NCBI GenBank assembly: GCA_003254925.1
Contig: QANZ01012774.1
Coordinates: forward strand, 137,174-201,173
Direction of reading: 5' to 3'
Length of the DNA stretch: 64,000 nucleotides
Origin: Chamaecrista fasciculata
Taxonomy: Eukaryota; Streptophyta; Magnoliopsida; Fabales; Fabaceae
The notes under the pieces are model-generated. The model was not told the origin of the DNA. It saw nothing but the letters and a program-made list of their open reading frames with translations, and made no database searches. Each line of letters begins with the position of its first letter. Positions within the stretch are counted from its first letter, which is position 1. Shown piece by piece: positions 26,401 through 38,690 of this stretch. The position numbers and the translations under genes were made by a program.

Positions 26401-28542
26401 GTCAGCATTCTTCCAGACTGCAAAACTGCAGTTTATAACACCGCAAAGGTGAGAATGACGATGCTGCTGCAACACTTTTATATGTATCTATGTTCAAGTA
26501 GCTTGAACATTCCGCATTGTGACAATATTTAATGCATTTTCCATGTTTAGCTAGTTTTGGGGTTTAATTATTAGTATTCATTCACCAATTTTATGCAGGT
26601 TAGTGCTCCGAAAACCCAGCTCGTATTCACGCCTGTAATTAAATCATTCGCATGGGAGTCTTCCAATGAAGAACCTTCATCTTCCGGTCAAAATGATCCA
26701 ATTACAACAACTGCACTCTGGGAGCAGCTTAATGTCACCCGGGATTCCTCCGATTATTTGTGGTACATGACAGAGTAAGTCAATTTCAACAAATCATTTT
26801 TCTGCAAAATTTTATCTTCTTTGATACTTTCTTCTTGTTTCGTCTCCATCTAATCCATATTTGTACTATTACTTCAGTGTCAACATTAGAGGTGATGAAG
26901 CTTTTCTAAAGGGTGGACAATGGCCCACTCTTACTGTAATGTCAGCAGGCCATACTCTGCATGTTTTCATCAATGGTCAACTTGCAGGTAAATGAAAATT
27001 AGTATTGCCTTCTCTGCTCAGTTTTCTGCTTCAATAAAGTTCAATCTTACTTATCTGTCTCTTGTATACATGTAGGAACTGTGTATGGGAGTTTGGAGAA
27101 TCCTAAATTAACATTTAGTCAGGCCGTAAATCTGAGGGTTGGCAACAACAAACTTTCTTTACTTAGTGTTGCAGTGGGTCTCCCGGTTAGTTCTCCCACT
27201 TGTCTGATATTTTCTTTTTATTTTTTCATAACAGTTCTGATTTGCAGACAAATAGATTTCTTTAACTCATTTTAAATTCAATAATATCAGAATGTTGGGG
27301 TTCACTTTGAGACCTGGAATGCTGGGGTGTTAGGACCAGTGACGCTGAAGGGTCTAAATGAGGGAACAAGAGACTTGTCACGACAAAAATGGTCTTACAA
27401 GGTTTGCCATCTTTGTTCTATTTGTTTAGTAGCAACAATGGTAAACTTTATAATAATGATTGGTGGTGCATACTGCAAAAACAAATTATTCAACCAACAA
27501 ATAGATCAATAATACCATCTGAGGAGTAATGATAACGACATAACCATTTTTAATTCATGAAAACAATCTGATCCGTGCTGGCCCTAGGATCTGTATAGTT
27601 GGCCAGATCCATAAAATCTGCATATTTGTTCTTTTGCAATCCACTGTTGGTTGCATCATGATCACCTCACTCCTAATTGAAAAATAATGAATTATTTATA
27701 GAAAGAGAAACTTCTATGCCCCTCTAGGATTTATTCAATCAGCGTGGAAGTCATAGGATAGATAATAATACATAATACTACATTGATGGCGAAGAGTGTT
27801 GATGAAATCAGCTTTTGTGAACTCCCAATAAAGTTTTGGCACTAATGATTCACTTGTTTCTGTCACAAAAGTAAAGAATCACTCATTTGGATTTCATTGA
27901 GCAGGTTGGGCTGAAAGGTGAATCTTTAAGCCTTCACACTGAAAGTGGGAGTAGCTCTGTCGAATGGGCACGAGGATCATTATTGGCCAATAAACAACCC
28001 ATGACTTGGTACAAGGTAAGGAGCTAAGAATGATTTCTGTAACCCAATGTTGTAAATTCTATATCTGTTCTGTTACAGATGATCACCAACATCAAGGTCA
28101 ATTCTGACTCATTTTTTGGTTCTGGTGTTATCAGACAACTTTTAATGCACCAGCAGGCAACGAGCCATTGGTTTTGGATATGGGTAGCATGGGAAAGGGT
28201 CAAATCTGGATCAACGGTCAGAGCATTGGACGCCATTGGCCCGCATATACAGCACAGGGTAATTGCGGTACCTGTAATTATGCTGGAACATTTAATGACA
28301 AAAAATGTCGACAGTATTGTGGATTACCCTCTCAGAGATGGTAAGAACTTATAGAACTTGTGTTACAAGACAAAACGGTCAAATTGAACATGTTGATTAC
28401 TAACTAGCTATCTATATTGTAATTTGTCAGGTACCATGTCCCTCGTTCGTGGCTGAAGTCTAGCGGAAATCTTCTGGTTGTGTTTGAGGAATTGGGAGGT
28501 GACACTTCTTGGGTTGCCTTAATGAAAGGAGCAAGGCAGTAG
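23442..28542 (+). CDS. Beta-galactosidase, GH35 (BGAL2/4/12-like), 18 exons
   Basis: Secreted cell-wall hydrolase removing terminal beta-galactose from pectic and xyloglucan side chains. Exons: 23442-23603, 23700-23795, 23910-24022, 24145-24211, 24311-24403, 24635-24778, 25173-25261, 25358-25463, 25570-25657, 26078-26196, 26287-26448, 26599-26774, 26878-26987, 27076-27185, 27291-27401, 27905-28015, 28135-28340, 28431-28542. All introns are GT-AG and the frame stays open: 2175 nt, 724 aa. A hydrophobic signal peptide (about 1-24) precedes the GH35 domain. The acid/base is Glu181 in [14 protein letters not shown]; the nucleophile is Glu250 in WTENWTGW. The C-terminal half holds the galactose-binding-like domains, including [15 protein letters not shown]. 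It ends at MKGARQ with no SUEL lectin domain; that length fits Arabidopsis BGAL2/4/12 rather than BGAL1. Intron 9 carries a MITE-like insertion. No sign of decay. Confidence 0.96.
25751..25970. repeat. MITE-like inverted repeat in intron 9 of the beta-galactosidase gene
   Basis: ttttagtccttagatttttt at about 25753, then ttgatttagttcccgaaaa, is mirrored at about 25895-25950 by aagaactaaatcaagcattt and aatcaaggactaaaatga. This forms a ~200-bp unit inside the 420-bp intron (25658-26077). Intron splice signals are unaffected. Target duplication unresolved. Confidence 0.6.
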
Positions 28543-31500
28543 TCCAGTTATGTATAGTGATTCCATCATAATATGCTTCTCTACTTTGTTTGTTGATAAA
28601 GAGAAATTGATTTAAAGATGCGGTGTACATAGAATACTATAGGCATGCTATTCTGCTGAATACTGCTGTATACAATACAGGGCTTGTAGCAAAGAATAAA
28701 CTGACTATAGAGCCCTCACATTGCTATTAAAGGAGATAGCTGGAAGCACAGAAGGTGTCTTACCAGTCCATTCTACAACAAAGAAATTTCTATCTTTTTC
28801 TGTTAAGAACAAATTTACAGTAATAAATAGTTGCATCCGAGTTCCATGTACCATTGTAATTTCTGGATCATTGTACTTGGATGTTTATGTCAAGAGAAGG
28901 ATATTGTAAACAAGTCTTTATCTTAATGGTCAGTGAAGAAATCTGTCAGCTTGTATTCTTACCCTGTGGTCTGTAAGCATCATCTGAATGTCATTAATAA
29001 TTTGAATATGAATATAGTAAAGATTGCCATCAAAGTATGATATTTCTGTTCTTGGCATCTTCAACAAGCAAATAAAAGGAAAACATAGGCTGTATTTGAA
29101 CTTTTCATTGCTTCATTGTCATATTCTTAAAGCTGTTGAGATTGAGAGGAAGCAGATGCAAGTATCAGAGGAGGCAGCAAATATATTGAAAATAACAAAC
29201 TAGAATGAAGCTGAAGAAGACGACGAAGAAATTGAAAGCAATTATGCCATTCGATAATTAGCCTGAATCATTGGCAGTATCAAGACATGCATTTGAGACA
29301 AAACATGTTATCACTAATTTCCACTGATGTGGGCTGATGTCTTAAAAGCACTGGATTCCCTTAGAGATATATGGGCCTGGATTATTATCCACAATTAAAT
29401 GGGACAGAAGCTTATATAGTCAATTCGATGCAGGCTAATAAATAGATGCATAATAAAAACAGAGAGAGAAAGAGAATTCTATTAAGAACAGGCCGAAAGA
29501 TAAAGAAAAGTTTCTTGTTGCTCACAAAAACATCAACATATGTTCTTTCTTGCATCCTACTTTAAGCACCAAATTTAAAAGGATGGCGGCAAGCAGACAG
29601 GTTAAAATTTGATTTGAAGTTTCACACTTTGTGCTAAATGGGGATTGATAACTATATCAGAGTTAGTTATTAAGTAAGAGTCTCTGATTATTATTACTAA
29701 AACTAGTCTTTAGCTTTCACTTAAGTATTCGAACACTTATATTAAAAGTCTTCACTATGAGATCATAGTTTTTATAATTAAGTAATTAGGAATTAGAAAT
29801 ACCATTTAATCTGGCTAAAATCATTACAAACAACTTTTGAAGTAGAGTTTACATGAAATTTACTGCAGACACAAAACCCATGAGCTGATTAAAAATCCAA
29901 CTGGCTCTCTTATCTTGTTTTTTGTTTTTAATGACAGAAAATGCAAATTGATCATTGATTGTGAAATGCACTATGGAGGAGAGAGCAATGAATCCGGGGA
30001 TTAGCACATCACAACCTCAAAGCTCACTTCCTTTTTTTTTTCCTCATTAAAGCAAAAAAGAAACTTACAATGTATAATCTAAAGCTTGACATAACAATTA
30101 GCAGAGCCCCACCTTCCAATAAGCTTCAAACACCAGAAACACACACATAGCCCACCTCTTCTCCTCAGCCAAAAACAAAAAGACAAAAAAGAGAACAAAA
30201 GTAAAACAACAACAATTTTGATTCATATTTCTTGCCCCCATTTTAAAATTATTAGTCCACGATTCTTGAGATCTTTGTTAACCAAAACAACAGATTTTCA
30301 GTATCACTCTCTTTCTCATCTTCTATCAATCACATGTCCACCTAAAAAAAAAAGTTGTGCTTTGCTTTGCTAGCTCTGCTTCCAGCATCATGAAAGCGAT
30401 AGCTGGTGAATGATATGCTGCAGTTTAATTTACTCTTTTAACAGTCACTAAACAGAAGGAGTTAATAGAAATATATCATAATGGACATGTTTATAAATCT
30501 CATAATCTTAAACACATACTTTAGTTGCAGATTGTGTCAAAGTAAGAATTTCTTTTTCACTAGTGTGTCAACCAATGTTTAGGAAAATGGGAAACCTCAA
30601 AGCAAGCTACCTAGTAGCCTACGAGTCTTAGAGTATGACTAGTGACTACACAAGATTCCACTCTCAGGATTTAAGTATACAGCAACGGCTACTTGTTGTT
30701 TCTTTATAAATATCACCACCACCAAGGGCCTTTCTAAAGCAAATTCCAGATCCCCAATGAGATAACTTAGTTAAATATGTCATCTTTCTTTCTCCTCGTC
30801 ATCATTGGCTCTCCAAGATTGAAAAAAAGTTATTCTCTTTTGAATAATAAGAGTAAAGGCATATATAGGCTCAGCTCTTAATCATCTATCATTAAACTTT
30901 TAATCTAAGATTTGCAAAAAAGGAAAAGCAGGATCATTATGATAAAGAAGTTGGACACGTAAAGTTAAAGAAATATTTGTCCAAAGGTGAAGGTGATGGG
31001 AATCATAATATTTGAGAAACAATGATTAAAGTACATCCAACTGAATAAACAGAAAAGCAATATAAGCAATGGAATTGATTAAAAACAAATTACACACACA
31101 GAGGGATCAATTCACCTTTAATTTAACAGCCACTGCTTAAAGGAGAAAAGCAATATAGATAGACACACGATGTGATTCAAATTCATAGTCCAATTCATGT
31201 TGATGATGATAATGATATTGTTTGATTCCAATTGGTGTATGAAACAGTTTCATTTCTGCTAAGTACATAAGCATGAGTCAAGAACACAAGAAATAATTAC
31301 CCCCCAAACTTTTGTTATTTTAGCTGAATGAGAAGCAAAAACACCCAACTTAGGCAAACAAACAAGCTGCTAAGTGCTAACAACATCAAATAAAACAGAA
31401 TCTGTCCAATATGAACGTGTCGTCAATTCAGTGGTCCTACCAGTAAATTTGAGCGGTTCAACCAAGTCCTTTGACAAATAGATGATATATCACATAATTA

Positions 31501-33003
31501 GATCTCATTGAATTGAATATATAGTGTTGGTAAATGAACAATTTGAAGTGATAATTGGGATGTCAAAACTTGGTTAGAGAAGAGAAGAGAAGAAAAGAGA
31601 GAGCATTGTCATGTGGTAATGAAAGCTGGCTAGGCATGTAATCATGTATAGTATTAAGAATGATTATCATAGGGGAAAAGGGGGTGATGTTTGAGTAATT
31701 AACATGTTGGATTGGGGGAAGAGTGGGGTAGAGGAAGGTAGATTCTCATTTGTTCACTTATGTATCAGACAAAAACTAGGTGACAGAGCGGTCTGTGATA
31801 TACAATCATCAAAGGGTGATTGAAGCCCACAAGAGGCAAAAAGAGACAGCAATTGGGCCACTCACTCATAGGTTTTTCCTTTCTTTTAAAACTATTATTG
31901 TAGAGCAATTATCTAGGTTGGGAGCTTGAGATGGGAGAGCTAGCCTGGGAAATCATACAATAATGGAGTCACTTTAATACTCAGCAGTGTGGTGGCACTT
32001 GATTTGACCACACAAACACACAAACCCTAAGGAATCACCTTGTCAATATTACCAAATTCATCAATATTGAAGTCTGTTTGTTTATTAGCTTAGCAGACTG
32101 GAGTAACTTGAAAATGAAAACAGTGTTGAATGAGATAGATGATGCCTGATATTAACAAGGTGATGAATGATATTAAGGAAGAAAGCAAGCAAGCAAAAAC
32201 ATGAAGGAAAAGAGAGAGAGAGAGGGGGCAATAATGAAAGAGTCATTAAATGAAACCCACCCAGTGTGAGAAATGAGACTAGTTAAATTAAACAATGAGA
32301 CAGACATTAGGACAGAAGTATCTTTGTAAGTAGGGGATGCTCATGGTAGTGTTGAAGAAATGGAGTGAGTAAAGAGAAGAGGGTACAATGAATGATCTTA
32401 GCCGTCCATATTTAAAATACTCAAGCTAAGAAAGAATTGAGAAGAATGAACAACTAAGATCGATCATAAAATTTACATAATTGAATAAATTTTTACTTGA
32501 GTGAGTGTGAGTAATGTATGTATGCGTGGGGATTGGGAAAGGCAAATCACTTATAGTAGAGAGAAGGGACGTGTCGTTTTAGTGAAGTGAGGTTGTGCAG
32601 AAAAGAGCAGAGAAATCAGCAATGAGATGGCCATAAGCATCTCCAATTCTGTCTCATTGTTAAGGACAATTTGGTTATTGGTCTGACTGACACCTACTGC
32701 TCATGGAGAGGGGCACAACACCTGCCACGTGGGACCCTCCCATTGGTGCCCTCCATCCTCATGTGAACCCCTCAATGCTTTCTTTACCCAGCTCATTCAC
32801 TACTGTCCCTCCCTATTTCTCAGTCTCACACGTCTAATCTCATACAAAAACAACCTCACACCTCATATTTTTCTTTCAATTTGGTTCATCAATTTCTTTG
32901 TTAGTAGTAGTGGTGAATGTGTTTTTCATTTCCCTTTTTACACTTGAAAAATGCTTTTGGGTGTTCTGTTCTCAATCATCAATGGAAGAGTGATGTGGTG
33001 AAC

Positions 33004-33034
<31 letters not shown>

Positions 33035-33776
33035 CCTGCTACAATACATAATAGGATGATTAAAATTGCATGACTACATAAGCCCCACGTGTACGAAAGC
33101 AATCGTGGCCGTCCCATTTAAGTTAATTTAGGATTTGAGTGGTAAGGGTTTGTTTGGAATGAAACAACAAAAGAGACAGCGAGGAAATGAGATGGGCATA
33201 GTTTGAAGTTGAACTTTGAAGAGATTGAGAATCCGAGCTGGAAAGAGCCGGGTTTAGCGGATCCTGTCCATTCAAATTTTGGAGAAGTAGAACTAACTCA
33301 ACTACAAGTCTAGAACACATAGAGATTAGAGATAGAGGTAGCATCCAAAGCTTTCTAGTTCTATTCTATATATCACATTGATTCTGTGTACCAATAAAAA
33401 TCTCATCTATTCTTCACCGAGCTTAAGTAAAAGAAAGGAACTACACTCATAAATTAACGAAGAGGAAAGAAGTAAAGAAAACAAAAGAACAAAAACAAAA
33501 ACTAACAAAAAAAAAAAAAGAAATTACTTCTTGCAGTACAGCTGAGCTAACCCATCTCTCTTGTGCCCCCCTTCTTCTAATTTCCATGTTTCCCAATCAC
33601 TCATCACTTTCCTTAAACAGAAACAAGGATGTTTAAGATGAAAATGGGAATAATAATAATGATAATATCATTCATAGCGATTCATTGATGTTGAAAAATT
33701 TTAACAAGGGAGAGTAAAAAAAAATAAAAATAATAATAACAATAATAATTAATTGTTGTTGTTATTATTATTATTA
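28543..33776. other. Gene-free, repeat-poor intergenic region
   Basis: The first ~400 bp probably contain the 3' untranslated region of the beta-galactosidase gene, and the last ~150 bp that of PAO5 (opposite strand). Between them are no convincing open frames, LTRs or long inverted repeats, in contrast to the rest of the intergenic DNA. A TA run is at 33004-33028. A G-box-type CCACGTGG lies at about 32725. No known microRNA sequence was recognised by eye. Confidence 0.5.
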
Positions 33777-35477
33777 TTAAGTCCCAACAACACAGTGATA
33801 ATGTTGAAGAAGCCTATTGGCTTCCCTGAGTCCACTGAAGTAAGCTCCATGCGTAGTGGAATAGTGGGTTCTGTGAGTAGCTTCCCCCGCAAACAAAATC
33901 TGAAGTGGAGGCGATGAACTAGTAGTGGTAGTAGTGGTAGTAGTAGTAGTACCTTTAGCTTTAGCTTTAGGCAATGGCTCTGCCATTTTATCCAAATCAT
34001 CCCCACTGGAGCCAACTGCCACATAACTATAAGACCCCAAGAACAAAGGATCAGTACCCCATTTGGTGTTCAAGACCTTGCTGATTTTGAATTGGGAATT
34101 CTCATCATTAGAATTGTCCTCCTCAGAAGAACTCAGACTAGTCCCGTTGCATAGTTTATGGGGGACAAGGCTAGAGAGTGTGGTGGAAACCCCATGAAGA
34201 ATGTCTTCATCTTCAAGTGACTCTAAAGCCAGAGCTTCCTCCCCTGCAAACCAAGACAGAAGGACACTGGAATTGTTGTATATGGGACACAGTGTGGAGG
34301 TCCTTCTCATCCACCAAGGTATCTTCTTGTGGCGAAGCTCAGAATCGGGAGGATGAAACACCAATTGTAAAGAAGGGAAGGCCAAGTTGGATTTGTGTTC
34401 TTTTGGGGATGATAATTGAAGGAAGAGCTTATTGACAACACCAAAACCAAGCCTTGAGATAGCCTCAGCCTTGAAAGAAGGAAGAGGAGGACAGAACATA
34501 CCTGAGTGATGTTGTTGATCCTCACGAATTGCAGCTTTTAGAACACCCAGTGACACCGTGACAATGACATGATCCGCACACATCACAGACCCATCACAGA
34601 AATGCAACTTCACTGGCCTAATTGAACTACTACTACAACAACAAAACCCATTATTATTATTACTGTTCTCGAATCGTTCTTGTTCTTTCCTCTCTGGCTG
34701 CCACTCTATTTTAGTGACTTTTCGCCCTAATTGAACACACCCAGCAGGCAAAACAGAGGCTAGAGACTCAATAATACTCAAGTAGCCCTTGGCAATGGTG
34801 ATTTCTTCACCAGGGCACATTCTGTACTCGCTCTCAGCATTATAATCCAGAGTTTCAAGGTCTCCGGCTGAAGTGTATGTCCTCTGGGTATTCTCATGCA
34901 TTGCGAAAATTGCCTCCTCTAGCAACCTCTTGTTCCAGTTCCCATACCCCTTGTAGCCGCCGGCGGAATCATCGTCGGCGGAGGAAAGCCAATAGGCATG
35001 AAGGCCTCGCCGGAGAAAAGAACCCACACTAGTGGGAGAAAGGGTATTATTATTATTCAGAAAGGTGGAGTCTTGGCGTTTTCCCTGAGCGATATCCATG
35101 AGGGTGTTGAAGAGGTCGGTGATGGGGTTAACGATGGCCGGAGGAAGGAGGAAACCGCCTTCTGCAATGGTGGCGGGGTGGTCGGAGAAGGAGGAAGAAC
35201 CGTCCATACACTCCCAAGGCTTGTCGGAGTGTAATGAGTTTGTTTCAAGGGCGATTTTGTGGATTGGGCTATCTCCAATCCCGTGGATCCATGTGGCACC
35301 CATCTCAATTCTGTCGCCGCCGAACTCCGATGTGTTGATTCTGCCGCCGATACGGCTTCCGCCTTCCACCACCGTCAGCTCGAACATGTCTTTCGCCGCC
35401 GTGTGAAGCTTGTTGGCGGCGGTCACACCCGCCATCCCGGCGCCTATTATCACAATCCGTGGTTTCTTCGCCACCAT
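33777..35477 (-). CDS. PAO5: Polyamine oxidase PAO5-type, intronless
   Basis: FAD-dependent amine oxidase acting on spermine/thermospermine; PAO5-type enzymes back-convert polyamines and are described as cytosolic. One uninterrupted exon of 1701 bp gives 566 aa, matching the intronless structure of plant PAO5 genes (Arabidopsis 533 aa). Dinucleotide-binding motif GAGMAG at 12-17, then VVEGGSRIGGR at 36-46 and MGATWIHGIG. C-terminal FAD-contact text is GEATHRTHYSTTHGAYFSG. No signal peptide or C-terminal peroxisomal tripeptide (ends VVGT). Extra length compared with Arabidopsis comes partly from low-complexity runs: a Cys/Ser run with Asn stretch around residues 270-290 and ten consecutive Thr followed by Ser near 515-527, encoded by near-perfect triplet repeats. 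The ATG at 35477 is the family start (MVAKKPRIVIIG). It faces the beta-galactosidase gene convergently across 5.2 kb. Confidence 0.96.
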   Translation of the reverse strand: MVAKKPRIVIIGAGMAGVTAANKLHTAAKDMFELTVVEGGSRIGGRINTSEFGGDRIEMGATWIHGIGDSPIHKIALETNSLHSDKPWECMDGSSSFSDHPATIAEGGFLLPPAIVNPITDLFNTLMDIAQGKRQDSTFLNNNNTLSPTSVGSFLRRGLHAYWLSSADDDSAGGYKGYGNWNKRLLEEAIFAMHENTQRTYTSAGDLETLDYNAESEYRMCPGEEITIAKGYLSIIESLASVLPAGCVQLGRKVTKIEWQPERKEQERFENSNNNNGFCCCSSSSIRPVKLHFCDGSVMCADHVIVTVSLGVLKAAIREDQQHHSGMFCPPLPSFKAEAISRLGFGVVNKLFLQLSSPKEHKSNLAFPSLQLVFHPPDSELRHKKIPWWMRRTSTLCPIYNNSSVLLSWFAGEEALALESLEDEDILHGVSTTLSSLVPHKLCNGTSLSSSEEDNSNDENSQFKISKVLNTKWGTDPLFLGSYSYVAVGSSGDDLDKMAEPLPKAKAKGTTTTTTTTTTSSSPPLQILFAGEATHRTHYSTTHGAYFSGLREANRLLQHYHCVVGT

Positions 35478-35602
35478 CCTTTTTTTTTTTTTTCTTTTGT
35501 GACTGACTTTTTTGAGAGAGAGAGAGGGTGAGAAATGAAATTATGGAAATGAATAGAGTAACTTACTCAATACTGACACACGATTTATAACACACAGAAA
35601 CA

Positions 35603-35634
35603 GAGTGAGTGAGTGAGTGAGTGAGTGAGTGAGT
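35603..35634. repeat. (GAGT)n microsatellite upstream of PAO5
   Basis: Eight GAGT units, about 125-157 bp upstream of the PAO5 start codon, so probably within its 5' leader or core promoter. A shorter GA run lies at about 35513-35527. Confidence 0.9.
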
Positions 35635-36557
35635 CTCTGCTTCTCTTCTTCTCTGCTTGCGTGCCTGCCTATACGGATTTTAATGAGGACATATATATTT
35701 AATTTAATTGTTTTTTACTAATCTTTAATAAAAGACACGGCATTACTTTTCTTTTTAGCCTCATATACTAGCCAAAAATCTATAATCTTAAATCTTGTGC
35801 TTGTGTTGTGTGATGTGTCCATATGTCTGTCTCTCTCTTGGGTTTGGGTTTTCACTTTTGATACTAATACTCCCACTGCTGACGACTCTGCTTGGGCAAG
35901 CCATAAATATCCATGAGTGAGTAATAATTCAAAATGACAGTCTCAGAGTCAGTAAGAGAGAGAGAGAGAGAACACTAGGTTTCCGTTTATGAATCATCTT
36001 TATTACTGACCAGGGGGAGAAGAGAAGCAAATAATTACAAGGTGACAAGGAAGAAAATATGTGAAAAAGAAAAGGAATAATATATATGTGGTTTTTTATT
36101 TTGGGGGTTTAATAAAATAAAATTGAAAAAAGAAAGGTTGATAGTGCCTTTCACCAACCTCACATGTAAATTGAGTGAGAGACGGCCCACCAACTGAGCA
36201 AGTCAATGGTCCTGATCAGCCGATGGGCCGTCGTCGTTGGATCAGTCATAACGAGGGACCGTACGTTATTGTAATTCAATCAATGCCCTCTTCCTCTTCT
36301 TCTATATGCATACACTTAACACTACACTCCCTCTTATGCATATAACAGTGTGTATATATTTATGTATCATCTCTGTTTATGGTCACAAAATATAAACAAT
36401 AGAATTAATTGGTTCAGTGATTAGCTCACTTGATCATTTAAACAAGTATTGAAAGTTCAAATTTGTTACAAATTCTTAAATAGGGCTTAAATTCGCGAAT
36501 GATTAGTCATTGATCTGTCAGATTGCGGAATTCACTTTGGATGACCCAAAAAAAAAA
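35635..36557. other. Probable PAO5 promoter region
   Basis: No genes or mobile elements seen. Contains C/T- and GA-rich stretches. Exact regulatory sites cannot be assigned. Confidence 0.4.
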
Positions 36558-36921
36558 GGTTAAATTATAATTTGGTACCGTGTGGTTTGATCCTATTTTA
36601 CTTTGGTACCCTGTGATTTGAAACCTGACACTTTGGTACCCTATGACTGTGGTATTCTCTATTAACACTTTGGTATTCTTTGGAGCTATTTTGTAATTTT
36701 AATTATAATAAATTTTGCAAAAATTATATATTGACCCCAAAAAATTACAAATAGGTCCCTGGATACATATTATCTAGGGACTAAAATGAAAAATTTTAAA
36801 AACATTTGGGGTCAATATGTAATTTTTTTAAAATTTGTTATTGTTAAAATTACAAAATAACCTAAAAGGGTACCAAAGTGTTAAGGGAGAATATCACAGG
36901 GTACCAAAGTGTAATTTACCC
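36558..36921. mobile_element. Mutator-like non-autonomous TIR element (gggtaaatta family)
   Basis: 364-bp unit. The left end ggttaaattataatttggta and the right end inverse gggtaaattacactttggta are imperfect TIRs, with further inner copies of ctttggtaccct on both sides. Flanks are A-rich (aaaaaaaaa and aaaaaaaat), compatible with a 9-bp duplication but not diagnostic. Same family as the truncated copy at 21824 and, by terminal sequence, as the large element at 51027. Confidence 0.72.
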
Positions 36922-37729
36922 AAAAAAAATATAAAGAATAGATTATATATAATTATATCATAAATAATTTATAATTAAAATGATTAAAATGATTAAATAA
37001 ATATCAAAGTATCGATCTCATTCTCATTTGGGGGTCAACGGCTTGGATGGATCGGCATCTGCAACTGCAAGCAACATGTGAGATTGAATCTCACACACAC
37101 GGACGCACCCCAATTTCCAGCATTCTTGGTACGTTGCAGCTGGCTACTGTACCTTTATTTGCCTTTTTTAATTCAATAATAAAAATTAATATCACATTTT
37201 TTAGAGTTGCATTTGTTGTGGAGACTAGACTTCTCAATACTTGATCAATTCTTTTGAGCTTTTTTTTTTTTAATCAAACTCCATATCTGTAGACATTCAA
37301 ATTAGTCTACAGATACTCAATGTGTATGCAATATTGAAGAATTCAACTAAAATATACTTGGACAGAGAAAACTATATATATATATATATATATATAAAAC
37401 CACTACTGAAGAACACTTGGATTATTTTCAAAGATTATTACGAGCAAGAAAAATTGTAAAATATTAAATATATCTTTTGACTATTTTAAAGTTATTCATT
37501 TTTTTGATGTTGTACCAAATTCTTTAATGAAGGTGATTCAAATATTAACATTATTAAATATTCTTTTTTATAAAATTATAATTAAAAATGATATTTTTTA
37601 TACAAATAAATTTTCAAATTCCCAAATTAGGTTGTCTAGAAAAACATGTTAGGCACTTTAATTGACATTTTCCCAAATATATCAGTGAAATATATTGTAA
37701 AATTAATGTTTTTTTTGTTATATTAAAAA

Positions 37730-38171
37730 GGTCTAAGTGCACTTTTAGTCCCATAACTTTGGCTAAGGTTTCAATTTGGTCCCATAACTTTTTTTGTTAC
37801 ACTTTTGGTCCCATATCTTTTACTCAAGTTGCAGATTTGGTCCTGTGTTACATTTTTGGTCCCATATCTTTGGTTCATGTTACATAATTGGTCCTATATT
37901 TTTTTGTCAAGTTGCAGAGTCGGTCCCATATCTTTGGGTCAGGTGCAAAATTGGTCTCATATATTTGGATCAAGTGGGACTGGCGGTGAAACTTTTTGCA
38001 AAGATATGGGACCAATTCTGCAACATGACCAAAAGATATGGGACCAAAAGTGATACGGGACCAAATATGCAACTTTTTGCAAAGATATGGGACCAAAAGT
38101 GCAACAAAAAAAGTAATGGGACCAAACTGAAACCTGAGTAAAAGTTATGGGACCAAAAGTGCACTTTGACC
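37730..38171. mobile_element. Mutator-like foldback element with internal minisatellite
   Basis: 442-bp unit with TIRs ggtctaagtgcacttttagt / its inverse ending gtgcactttgacc, and a perfect 9-bp target duplication tattaaaaa (37721-37729 and 38172-38180). The whole interior is built of repeated 'ttggtcccatatcttt' units about 35-45 bp apart, in direct orientation on the left (about 37800-37975) and inverted on the right (about 38000-38160). The element could therefore fold almost end to end. No coding capacity; open frames here are artefacts of the repeats. Confidence 0.85.
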
Positions 38172-38319
38172 TATTAAAAAATAAAACATCATTTAGAGTG
38201 ATGCATAATAATAAGCACTCATAGATTTTTTTTTTTTTTAACTTTTAATAAATTATTAAGACTCAACTTACCTAAAATTTTTTTTGTAACCAAACATAAA
38301 AAAATGAGTTAAGAGTTAA

Positions 38320-38690
38320 GTCTACAACAACAACAATAACCAAAGCCTTTTCCCATTAGGTGGGGTTGGCTATATGGATCAACTGACGCCAACGTATTCT
38401 ATCATTGCACATGTCAACTGTAAGGTTATTGATGGATATACCTTTCCGGATAATTTTTTGAATAATTTTCTTAGGTCTTCCCTTCCTCGAATTATAGGAT
38501 TTTTTACTATTTGACCAACTCTATGAACCGGGGCCTCTAAAGGTCTTCTTTGCATATGCCTGAACCACCCATAAGGCGTGTTTCGGTCAATTTTTCAATG
38601 ACAGGTGCCACACCAACCTCGTCTCTAATGACATCATTCATGATCTTATCTTCAATAATATGACCACATATTCAACGAAACATTCTCTAA
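38320..38690 (-). pseudogene. RTE-type LINE 3' relic
   Basis: On the minus strand the translation resembles the extreme C-terminus of plant RTE-like LINE reverse transcriptases: EDKIMNDVIRDEVGVAP, then ETRLMGG, then GRPKKIIQKIIRKG, then DRIRWRQLIHIANP, followed by a stop and a TTG-repeat tail (ttgttgttgttgtag). A stop codon interrupts the frame after KEDL and the frame then changes. It is a dead 5'-truncated copy of about 370 bp. Confidence 0.75.

Noticed and set aside
30340-30420. Possible microRNA precursor (ttccagcatcatgaaagc resembling the miR172 star, tatgctgcag on the far side)
   Set aside because: The match to miR172 is poor and no stable hairpin with a proper mature sequence was evident.
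37794-38164. Frames with repeated HFWSHIF / WDQKCN-like peptides
   Set aside because: Artefacts of the minisatellite units in the foldback element at 37730-38171.
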